A stretch of DNA of 14,976 nt from an uncultured Rhodospirillaceae bacterium (GTDB lineage: Bacteria; Pseudomonadota; Alphaproteobacteria; RF32; CAG-239): assembly GCA_900313185.1 (NCBI GenBank), contig OMQI01000159.1, positions 1 through 14,976 of the forward strand. The letters run 5' to 3'. The number at the start of each line of letters is the position of its first letter. Positions within the stretch are counted from its first letter, which is position 1. The notes under the pieces were generated by a model. That model did no database searches. It was not told the origin of the DNA and saw nothing but the letters and a program-made list of their open reading frames with translations. Shown piece by piece: positions 1 through 6,364 of this stretch. A program made the position numbers and the translations under genes.

Positions 1-1
1 A

Positions 2-52
2 ATGTGTGATAAAACTATTTCGGTTTATGAAGAACTCATAAATCAAAAGTAG
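2..52 (+). CDS. possible 3' tail of an upstream gene
   Basis: An open frame enters at the left edge and stops with TAG at 50-52, about 31 bases before thrS. The visible tail reads CDKTISVYEELINQK, which is amphipathic and protein-like. No family can be named from 16 residues, and an in-frame ATG at position 2 means it could be chance. An AT-rich 7-bp inverted repeat (24-30 with 36-42) falls inside it, so the stretch could instead be untranslated leader of thrS. Confidence 0.25.
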   Translation: MCDKTISVYEELINQK

Positions 53-83
53 AATTAAACTAATAGTGAAAAGGTAGAAAACT

Positions 84-2015
84 ATGATTAAAATTAAGTT
101 GCCGGATGGCAGTATTATGGAAGAAAAAGAAGGCGTTTCCGGTTTGGAAATCGCCAACAAAATAAGTTTAAGCTTGGGAAAAGCCGCTTTGGCTGTTTCC
201 GTTAACGATACATTGCAAGATTTAACCACTCCGATAACTACCGATTCTACACTCACTATTATCACCGCCAAAGATAAAGACGGTTTACACATTTTGCGTC
301 ACTCTTGCTCTCACGTTATGGCAGAGGCAGTGCAAGAACTTTGGCCTGATACTCAGGTTACCATCGGACCGGCTATCGAAAACGGCTTTTATTATGACTT
401 TGCCCGTAAAGAACCGTTTACCACCGATGACTTTATAAAAATTGAAGAAAAAATGCACGAAATCATTAAACGTGACGAGAAAATCGAACGCATTGTGATG
501 CCACGTGAAGAAGCTATTAAATTCTTCAAAAACAAAGGCGAACACTATAAAGTGGAAATTATAGAGGACTTACCGGAAGGTGAAACCATTACCTTGTATC
601 GTCAAGGTAATTATACCGATTTGTGTCGTGGTCCGCACGTTCCTTCAACCTCTAAAATCGGCGATGCTTTCAAAATCACCAAAGTTGCCGGTGCATATTG
701 GCGTGGTGATTCCAATAATGAAATGTTGCAAAGACTTTATGCGACCGCTTGGGCAAACAAAAAAGATTTAGATGCCTATTTGACGATGTTGGAAGAAGCT
801 GCCAAACGTGACCATCGTAAACTCGGAAAAGAAATGGATTTATTCCATTTTGAACCGGAATATGCTCCGGGAGCCGTATTCTGGCACGATAAAGGTTATA
901 AAATTTATCGCAAATTGATTGAATATATGCGCAATCGCCAAGAACATAACGGATACAGCGAAATTTCCACCCCACGTATTATGGACAGAGTTTTATGGGA
1001 AACTTCCGGTCACTGGGATAAATACGGTGCTCATAACTATTCCGGCAAAACCGAAGACGGTCGTGTATTCTGTGTAAAACCGATGAACTGTCCGGGCGGA
1101 TTATTGGTTTATAAGCAAGGTGTAAAATCCTACCGTGATTTACCGCTCAGAATGGCGGAATTCGGCAAGGTTAACCGCTATGAAGCTTCCGGTTCGTTGA
1201 TGGGCTTAATGAGAGTTCGTGAATTTACGCAAGACGATGCGCATATTTTCTGCACCCCGGAACAAATGGAAGAAGAATGTATCAATACGATGAAACTCAT
1301 TTTCGACATCTATAAAGATTTCGGATTCGATAACATTAAAATTTATCTTTCGACCAGACCGGACAGCATTTATCGTATCGGTTCCGATGAAATTTGGGAT
1401 TTATGCGAAAATTCATTGGCTCACGCTTTGGAAAAACACGGCTATGCTTATGAAATCAATCCGGGCGAAGGTGCCTTTTACGGTCCTAAACTGGAATTCA
1501 TTTTGAAAGATGCCATCGGACGTGAATGGCAATGCGGTACGATTCAGGTTGATATGAACTTGCCGGAACGCTTTGATATTTCATATATCGGTGAAGATGG
1601 GGAAAAGCATCGTCCGGTAATGTTGCACCGTGCCTTGTTTGGTTCCATTGAACGTTTCTTGGGTATTTTAATCGAACACCACGCTGGAAAAATGCCGTTA
1701 TGGTTGTCTCCATTGCAAGTGATGGTTGCTCCGATTGTCAGCGAATTTGACGGCTATGCCAAAGAAGTTGCCGATGTTTTGGATAAAGCAGGCTTGAAAG
1801 TGGAAACCGATTTACGTAATGAAAAAATCAATTACAAAGTTCGTGAACACTCATTAGCCAAGATTCCGGTAATTGCCGTAGTCGGTGCCAAAGAAAAAGA
1901 AAACCGCACGGTTACCATTCGCCGTTTAGGTAGTGAAAAACAAGAAGTTATGTCACTTGATGATTTTGTGGCAAAGCTCAAAGCCGAAGCGCAAATGCCG
2001 CATCGCTTTGAATAA
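84..2015 (+). CDS. thrS: threonyl-tRNA synthetase (ThrRS)
   Basis: Class II aminoacyl-tRNA synthetase that charges tRNA-Thr with threonine in the cytoplasm; full length at 643 residues (the E. coli enzyme has 642). Domains in order: TGS domain (about 1-62), the second additional editing domain that hydrolyses Ser-tRNA-Thr (about 63-225), the catalytic core (about 240-535) and a C-terminal anticodon-binding domain (about 540-640). The editing site is intact: HSCSH gives H73 and H77, and DLCRGPH gives C181 and H185. The three zinc ligands that select threonine are present as C336 (MNCPGG), H387 (DDAHIF) and H515 (VMLHRA). The ATG is preceded by AAAAGG with 8 to 9 bases of spacing. The gene is closed by a strong terminator, so it appears to be transcribed alone or as the last gene of a unit. 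No promoter could be recognised in the short upstream stretch available. Confidence 0.98.
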   Translation: MIKIKLPDGSIMEEKEGVSGLEIANKISLSLGKAALAVSVNDTLQDLTTPITTDSTLTIITAKDKDGLHILRHSCSHVMAEAVQELWPDTQVTIGPAIENGFYYDFARKEPFTTDDFIKIEEKMHEIIKRDEKIERIVMPREEAIKFFKNKGEHYKVEIIEDLPEGETITLYRQGNYTDLCRGPHVPSTSKIGDAFKITKVAGAYWRGDSNNEMLQRLYATAWANKKDLDAYLTMLEEAAKRDHRKLGKEMDLFHFEPEYAPGAVFWHDKGYKIYRKLIEYMRNRQEHNGYSEISTPRIMDRVLWETSGHWDKYGAHNYSGKTEDGRVFCVKPMNCPGGLLVYKQGVKSYRDLPLRMAEFGKVNRYEASGSLMGLMRVREFTQDDAHIFCTPEQMEEECINTMKLIFDIYKDFGFDNIKIYLSTRPDSIYRIGSDEIWDLCENSLAHALEKHGYAYEINPGEGAFYGPKLEFILKDAIGREWQCGTIQVDMNLPERFDISYIGEDGEKHRPVMLHRALFGSIERFLGILIEHHAGKMPLWLSPLQVMVAPIVSEFDGYAKEVADVLDKAGLKVETDLRNEKINYKVREHSLAKIPVIAVVGAKEKENRTVTIRRLGSEKQEVMSLDDFVAKLKAEAQMPHRFE

Positions 2016-2031
2016 AAAAAAACAACTGACG

Positions 2032-2071
2032 AAAGCGACCGTTTTGTATTCATAGAAGCGGTCGTTTTTTT
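2032..2071 (+). terminator. intrinsic terminator of thrS
   Basis: The stem core CGACCG (2036-2041) pairs with CGGTCG (2059-2064). It is extended outward by AAAG with TTTT (one G-T pair) and inward by a few more pairs. It is followed directly by a run of seven T (2065-2071) and lies 20 bases after the thrS stop codon. Confidence 0.9.
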
Positions 2072-2164
2072 ATTTAATTTATGCAAAATTTTATATTATT
2101 TTTAAATACTTTGGTATTATATTACCGACAATGATGGTGTTTATTTATAAAAAAGGGAATGAAA

Positions 2165-3169
2165 ATGAAAAAGACAGCTATTATAGGAGCCACCGGCGGC
2201 AACGGACGTGAATTATTAAATATATTGGAAGAAAACGGTGTTTCTGCCGAAGAAATTTTTGCCGTTGATGTAGATTCTCCGCTCGGAACGCAAGTATCTT
2301 ACGGCGAAGATGTCGATATGGATGTTTTCAATTTGCGTGATTTTGATTTCGGTTCAGCCAAAATAGCTGTATTTTGCACTTCGGAAGAAGTTACCAAGCA
2401 TTATGTTCCACGTGCATTGGCGAAAGGCGTATTTGTTATAGATTGCTCCGGCGCTTATACGACTGATCCGGATGTACCGCTTATTATATCGGGCTTAAAT
2501 GATGAAAAAATTGCAGATGCCAAGAAAGGTTTAATTGCCATTCCTTCCCCACAAGTAACGCAAATTTTATTACCGTTACAAAAAGTAATGAAGCAAAATA
2601 AAATAACCAGAATGGTTATAAACACTTATATGTCAGCTTCGCTCTACGGGAAAGAAGCTATGGACGAACTTTTCAATCAAACCCGTAAAATATTTATGAA
2701 TGAACCGTTGGTAGACGATGAAGATATTTTTCATAAGCAAATTGCCTTCAATGTTTTGCCGCAAGTGGGTGAATTTATCGGCGATGAAACCAAACATGAA
2801 TGGGCAATGAACGTGGAAATCAAAAAAATAACCGATTCAGATATAAAAGTTCACGCCAACTGCGCATTTGTTCCGTCTTTTATCGGTATGGGCGAGTTTG
2901 TTAATGTAGAGTGCAAAAAAGAAGTAGATATTGATAATATCCGCAACCTTATGCGAGATACTGCCGGTGTGGTTGTTTTTGACAAACACGTCGATTGCGG
3001 ATATGTATCTCTAAGCGACATTCAAGGCGAAAGCGATATTTATGTCAGTAGGCTTCGTCAGGACATTTCGGTTGAAAACGGTTTCAGTTTTTGGTGTGTG
3101 GCCGATGATTTACGTGCCGGAACAGCCCAAAATGCTTATAACTTGCTAAAATTGATTTTGAAAAAATAG
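2165..3169 (+). CDS. aspartate-semialdehyde dehydrogenase-like protein lacking catalytic residues (USG-1-like)
   Basis: The fold is that of the Asd/USG-1 semialdehyde dehydrogenase family over nearly the full family length (334 residues). The N-terminal nucleotide-binding loop GATGGNG is at 8-14. Family signatures in the dimerisation domain are present: FNVLPQVG (195-202), a basic/acidic EIKKI segment (218-222) and the C-terminal FWCVADDLRAGTAQNA (309-324). All four residues used in catalysis and substrate binding appear replaced. The active-site cysteine of the family's PNC motif is P129 (IPSPQ), the glutamine of the YQ motif is M156, and the arginine and histidine of the RVPVxxGH segment are F235 and M242. 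E. coli USG-1 shows comparable loss. It is therefore probably not a diaminopimelate/threonine pathway enzyme. I chose the ATG at 2165, because GGGA at 2155-2158 is spaced properly from it but abuts the ATG at 2159. The mscS-type gene starts 8 bases after the stop. Confidence 0.85.
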   Translation: MKKTAIIGATGGNGRELLNILEENGVSAEEIFAVDVDSPLGTQVSYGEDVDMDVFNLRDFDFGSAKIAVFCTSEEVTKHYVPRALAKGVFVIDCSGAYTTDPDVPLIISGLNDEKIADAKKGLIAIPSPQVTQILLPLQKVMKQNKITRMVINTYMSASLYGKEAMDELFNQTRKIFMNEPLVDDEDIFHKQIAFNVLPQVGEFIGDETKHEWAMNVEIKKITDSDIKVHANCAFVPSFIGMGEFVNVECKKEVDIDNIRNLMRDTAGVVVFDKHVDCGYVSLSDIQGESDIYVSRLRQDISVENGFSFWCVADDLRAGTAQNAYNLLKLILKK

Positions 3170-3177
3170 GAAACGCC

Positions 3178-5634
3178 ATGAAAAAACTACTTGCGAAAAC
3201 ATTATTTGCAGCTTTGTTCCTTGGTACTTTGTTCTTTTCAACGACAACATTTGCCGAACCTAAGAGTTATCTTAATCCCAAAGAACCGGAAATTTTGACC
3301 GAAGCGGAAAAATCTTCTATTAATGTTGATTTTGTCGGCATAAACGAAACAATCAAAAAAATTCAGGAAGAATTAAGTGAAAATACCATTTCTGCAGAAA
3401 AAATCGATGAATATGTTTCGTACTTGAGTACTACTGATGCCCAATTAATGGAAAATCGCAAGGATTTGGTTAAGCAGATAAAATTTATCCAAAGACAACT
3501 TGATGTATTCGGCGAGGCACCTAAAGATGACGGTAGCGAAGATGAAGAAGTAACGCAACAACGTTCGCAATTGATGCTTAAAATGGCTGCATACGATAAA
3601 ATCATTAAAGAAATTGACCTTTTGTTGGTTCAGTTAGAGGATTTAACCGGTAAAATATTAAATGTCCGCAATCAAAAGATATACGGAGATTTGATGACCA
3701 AGCAATCGGCAATCATAAATCCGATGGTATTTTTCCGCGGAATAAAAGCTTATGTCATCTTTTTCTGGGATGTTACCATGTCTCCGATAGACTGGTATAA
3801 AAATCTGCCGGAAAGTCAAAAATCGTATGCTCTTTTGAGTGTTGTAACCATGATAATGATTTTGATGATTGCCTTTGTCGTAGCCGTATTTTTGCGCCGA
3901 TTTATATTGAAATACTGGGGTTACAAAGACGATATAAAAATACCTCATTTCAATCGCAAGGTTGTGGCTGCCATTGCAGTTGCCACTGCTCGTGGTTTGA
4001 TTTTTGCTTTTTTGGTTGGTGGTTGTATATTATGGATGGTAAGCACTAAAATATTTGGTGACACCCTACTTAATACGGTTTTAATGTCCGCCGCTTTCAC
4101 TTGTTTGCTGGCAATCGTTGAAGCCACTATTTCACGTGTTACATTTGCTCCGCATTATCCTAATTGGCGCTTGGTAAATATTCGCACCGAAAAAGCAATG
4201 CGTTTCACAAGAATGATTTTCTGGTTCATCATTATAAACTCAATAGCGGTTTTTCAGGTTATCGTAGCGCAAAAGCAGGAATATTCCACTGACACCGTAC
4301 ATTTCTTAATGATGTTGTCAAGTGCCGTAAAAGCCTTTTTCTTAATGTGGTTTTCAAAAATTGCTTTTGATACCTATAAAGATGAAAAGAAATCCGAAAA
4401 CTATGAAACAATGAACGAAGATGATGAAGCCTCTGTCGATCGTGGATTTAAAATGATTCTGTTTTGTCATCTATGCTCATTCATCATTTTTGCATTATCT
4501 TTGGTCGGATATCCGGAACTTTCCTTGTTTATATTCAATCATATAATCATATCACTTATCTTTATCGGTATTTATGAAGTTGTTCGTCGTTCGGTTATTG
4601 ATATTATAAAACGACTGATTGTAGCCGGCCCATGGATGAGAAAATATCGCACCAGTAAAAGATTTATCGGTAAAATGGAATTCTGGTTGCGTGTAATCAT
4701 TAATCCTATATTTATTTTAATGCTGATTTTCTCGCTTTTGAATTTGTGGGGTTTACCGGGAGATTTCATACTTCAGGTAGCACGTAAATTGCTATTCGGA
4801 TTTAAAATCGGCGGCATAGAAATTTCGATAATCGCCATTGCTCTCGGAATAGGTGTGTTCTTCGGTTCATTGGCAATAATGCGCTTTTTGAAAGTTCATT
4901 TGGCGAGCAATGTCCTAAGCAAAATAGATATGGATGACGGGGTAAGACACTCGCTGATTTCCGGTTTCAGTTTCTTAGGCTTCATCATATCCATCCTTCT
5001 GGCGATTGTTGCCGTAGGTATTGACCTTACAAACCTCGCCTTTATCGCCGGTGCATTATCGGTAGGTATCGGTTTCGGTTTGCAAGATGTTATTAAGAAC
5101 TTGGTAGCCGGTGTAATTATCTTATTGGAGCGTCCGTTTAAGGTTGGCGATTGGGTAATGCTTAACGGAACCGAGGGAACCATTAAACAAATTAATATTC
5201 GTTCAACCGAATTATTGGCGTTTAACAAAACCAGTATTATCATTCCGAACGCGACATTGATTTCATCATCTGTCACCAATATGACGCATGGTGACGCAAT
5301 GTCCAGACAAAGCGTAGCAGTCGGTGTTTCTTATGGCAGCAATCCGGAACAGGTAAAAAATATCTTGCTTGAATGTGCCAAGAAAAATCGTAAAATAATG
5401 ACATCTCCTGCTCCTTATGTTCTTTTCAAAGATTTCGGTTCCAGCAGTTTGGATTTTGAACTTCGTTTTTACGTAAGCGATATATGGAAAGGTTGGACGG
5501 TACCTAGCGAAGTGCGTTATGAAATATTTAAGCGTTTCAATGAAGAAGGTATTGAGATTCCGTTCCCGCAAATCGTTATCAATAAACCAAGTAGCGAAAC
5601 AATGGAACCGCAAGTTTCGGAAAAAGACGAGTAA
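3178..5634 (+). CDS. MscS-family mechanosensitive channel with DUF3772-like N-terminus
   Basis: Predicted inner-membrane channel that opens under membrane tension and releases solutes during osmotic downshock. Its 818 residues greatly exceed the 286 of E. coli MscS. A signal peptide (about 1-26, ending TTFAEP) is followed by a periplasmic helical, coiled-coil-rich region (about 45-190). The segment with QRSQL, a DKIIKEIDLLL helix and an SAIINPMVFF end resembles DUF3772. Next comes a large membrane region with roughly nine to eleven hydrophobic segments (about 215 to 645). The MscS core is clear: the glycine/alanine-rich pore helix with GALSVGIGFGLQDVIKNL (625-642), then ERPFKVGDWV and GTEGTIKQI at the start of the beta domain, and a cytosolic alpha/beta domain to about 800. 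The ribosome binding site AGGAA overlaps the stop of the preceding dehydrogenase-like gene, so the two are very likely co-transcribed. Which MscS paralogue group it belongs to is not decided here. Confidence 0.93.
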   Translation: MKKLLAKTLFAALFLGTLFFSTTTFAEPKSYLNPKEPEILTEAEKSSINVDFVGINETIKKIQEELSENTISAEKIDEYVSYLSTTDAQLMENRKDLVKQIKFIQRQLDVFGEAPKDDGSEDEEVTQQRSQLMLKMAAYDKIIKEIDLLLVQLEDLTGKILNVRNQKIYGDLMTKQSAIINPMVFFRGIKAYVIFFWDVTMSPIDWYKNLPESQKSYALLSVVTMIMILMIAFVVAVFLRRFILKYWGYKDDIKIPHFNRKVVAAIAVATARGLIFAFLVGGCILWMVSTKIFGDTLLNTVLMSAAFTCLLAIVEATISRVTFAPHYPNWRLVNIRTEKAMRFTRMIFWFIIINSIAVFQVIVAQKQEYSTDTVHFLMMLSSAVKAFFLMWFSKIAFDTYKDEKKSENYETMNEDDEASVDRGFKMILFCHLCSFIIFALSLVGYPELSLFIFNHIIISLIFIGIYEVVRRSVIDIIKRLIVAGPWMRKYRTSKRFIGKMEFWLRVIINPIFILMLIFSLLNLWGLPGDFILQVARKLLFGFKIGGIEISIIAIALGIGVFFGSLAIMRFLKVHLASNVLSKIDMDDGVRHSLISGFSFLGFIISILLAIVAVGIDLTNLAFIAGALSVGIGFGLQDVIKNLVAGVIILLERPFKVGDWVMLNGTEGTIKQINIRSTELLAFNKTSIIIPNATLISSSVTNMTHGDAMSRQSVAVGVSYGSNPEQVKNILLECAKKNRKIMTSPAPYVLFKDFGSSSLDFELRFYVSDIWKGWTVPSEVRYEIFKRFNEEGIEIPFPQIVINKPSSETMEPQVSEKDE

Positions 5635-5658
5635 ATAAAAATTAATGCTTGCAAAATA

Positions 5659-5688
5659 TAACAAAGTGTTTTATCAATAACTTTGTTA
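5659..5688. repeat. 9-bp perfect inverted repeat abutting the tRNA gene
   Basis: TAACAAAGT (5659-5667) and ACTTTGTTA (5680-5688) are perfect inverse complements separated by 12 bases. The right arm ends one base before the first base of the mature tRNA. There is no T-tract after it on the + strand, so it is not a normal terminator of the channel gene. It could be a leader hairpin, a protein site over the tRNA promoter, or a weak terminator. Confidence 0.6.
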
Positions 5689-5689
5689 C

Positions 5690-5765
<76 letters not shown>

Positions 5766-5769
5766 TTAC

Positions 5770-5802
5770 AAAAAGCACCTTATCAAAGGTGCTTTTTCGT
5801 TT
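5770..5802. terminator. bidirectional terminator between tRNA-Thr and the XRE gene
   Basis: A perfect 11-bp stem, AAAAAGCACCT (5770-5780) with AGGTGCTTTTT (5787-5797), and a six-base loop. On the + strand it ends in a T run, then CGTTT. On the - strand the arm also ends in five T, so it can terminate both the tRNA transcript and the convergent regulator. Confidence 0.92.
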
Positions 5803-5845
5803 GTTAAACCATTATTGCATAAATTATAACGAAAGCCCAAAAATT

Positions 5846-6208
5846 TCAATCGGATTTACTTTTTGATTTGCATAAACCTTCAATCTGTTTTTCAAGAATA
5901 CTTAAAGTATTCTCATCTAATTTTTTCAACAATGCTACTATACGATTTATGGCAATTTCGCTTGATTTCTTATAATCCGAATTATTAACTTCTTCAACAT
6001 CAAGAATTGCAAGTAAACTAGTATCAAGACTTTGGGCTATTTTCTTGAGTGTAGATATTTTCGGATCACCCAGTCCTCTTTCTAAATTGGAGATTGTATT
6101 CACGACTCTTTCGCATCTGGCAGCCAATTCTTCCTGACTGACACCTTTTGTTTTTCTCAAAAAAGCAACTCGCCTGCCTATATTATATATGAAATCGTCT
6201 TTATGCAT
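5846..6208 (-). CDS. XRE/Cro-type helix-turn-helix regulator
   Basis: A small DNA-binding protein of 120 residues from the chosen start (MHKDDF). The helix-turn-helix domain fills about residues 7-66: IGRRVAFLRKTKGVSQEELA with the turn and recognition helix in ARCERVVNTISNLERG, then a STLKKIAQSLD helix and the LLAIL end typical of the Cro/C1 fold. The remaining 50 residues are a charged helix (INRIVALLKKLDENTLSILEKQIEGL) that looks like a dimerisation or leucine-rich helix, with no ligand or protease domain. The ATG at 6208 has GGAG nine bases upstream; in-frame ATGs at 6223 and 6241 are less well placed. It is divergent from the ankyrin gene across a 156-base gap containing a palindrome, which suggests it controls that gene and perhaps itself. 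Confidence 0.88.
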   Translation of the reverse strand: MHKDDFIYNIGRRVAFLRKTKGVSQEELAARCERVVNTISNLERGLGDPKISTLKKIAQSLDTSLLAILDVEEVNNSDYKKSSEIAINRIVALLKKLDENTLSILEKQIEGLCKSKSKSD

Positions 6209-6281
6209 TGGACCATACTCCATCAAAAATATTAATACCATTGCATTTTAAGTTCCACGCAATAAACTTGTATTTTTTAAG

Positions 6282-6292
6282 TATTGACAATA
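6282..6292. promoter_or_regulatory. candidate operator palindrome TATTGACAATA
   Basis: A perfect 11-base palindrome (TATTG, central A, CAATA) covers the -35 box of the ankyrin gene promoter. CAATATA occurs again 13 bases further on (6288-6294 and 6301-6307). Its position in the divergent XRE/ankyrin gap makes it a natural site for repression by the XRE protein. Binding itself is inferred. Confidence 0.45.
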
Positions 6293-6311
6293 TAAAATCA
6301 CAATATATTAT
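6284..6311 (+). promoter_or_regulatory. sigma-70 type promoter of the ankyrin gene
   Basis: TTGACA (6284-6289), a 16-base spacer and TATTAT (6306-6311). A consensus -35 and a good -10 lie 53 bases before the ankyrin start codon. The -35 box is embedded in the palindrome listed separately. Confidence 0.65.
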
Positions 6312-6364
6312 GAGATAAGTAATATTTTATTGGGTAATTTCAAATGCTTTGGGGAAACTGACAA

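Noticed and set aside
4896..5279. 127-residue open frame on the - strand inside the MscS gene
   Set aside because: It is antisense to the most conserved part of the channel, has no recognisable family and no ribosome binding site that I could support.
5266..5664. 132-residue open frame on the - strand over the end of the MscS gene
   Set aside because: It overlaps a conserved coding region and reads as aromatic-rich shadow sequence with no family signature.
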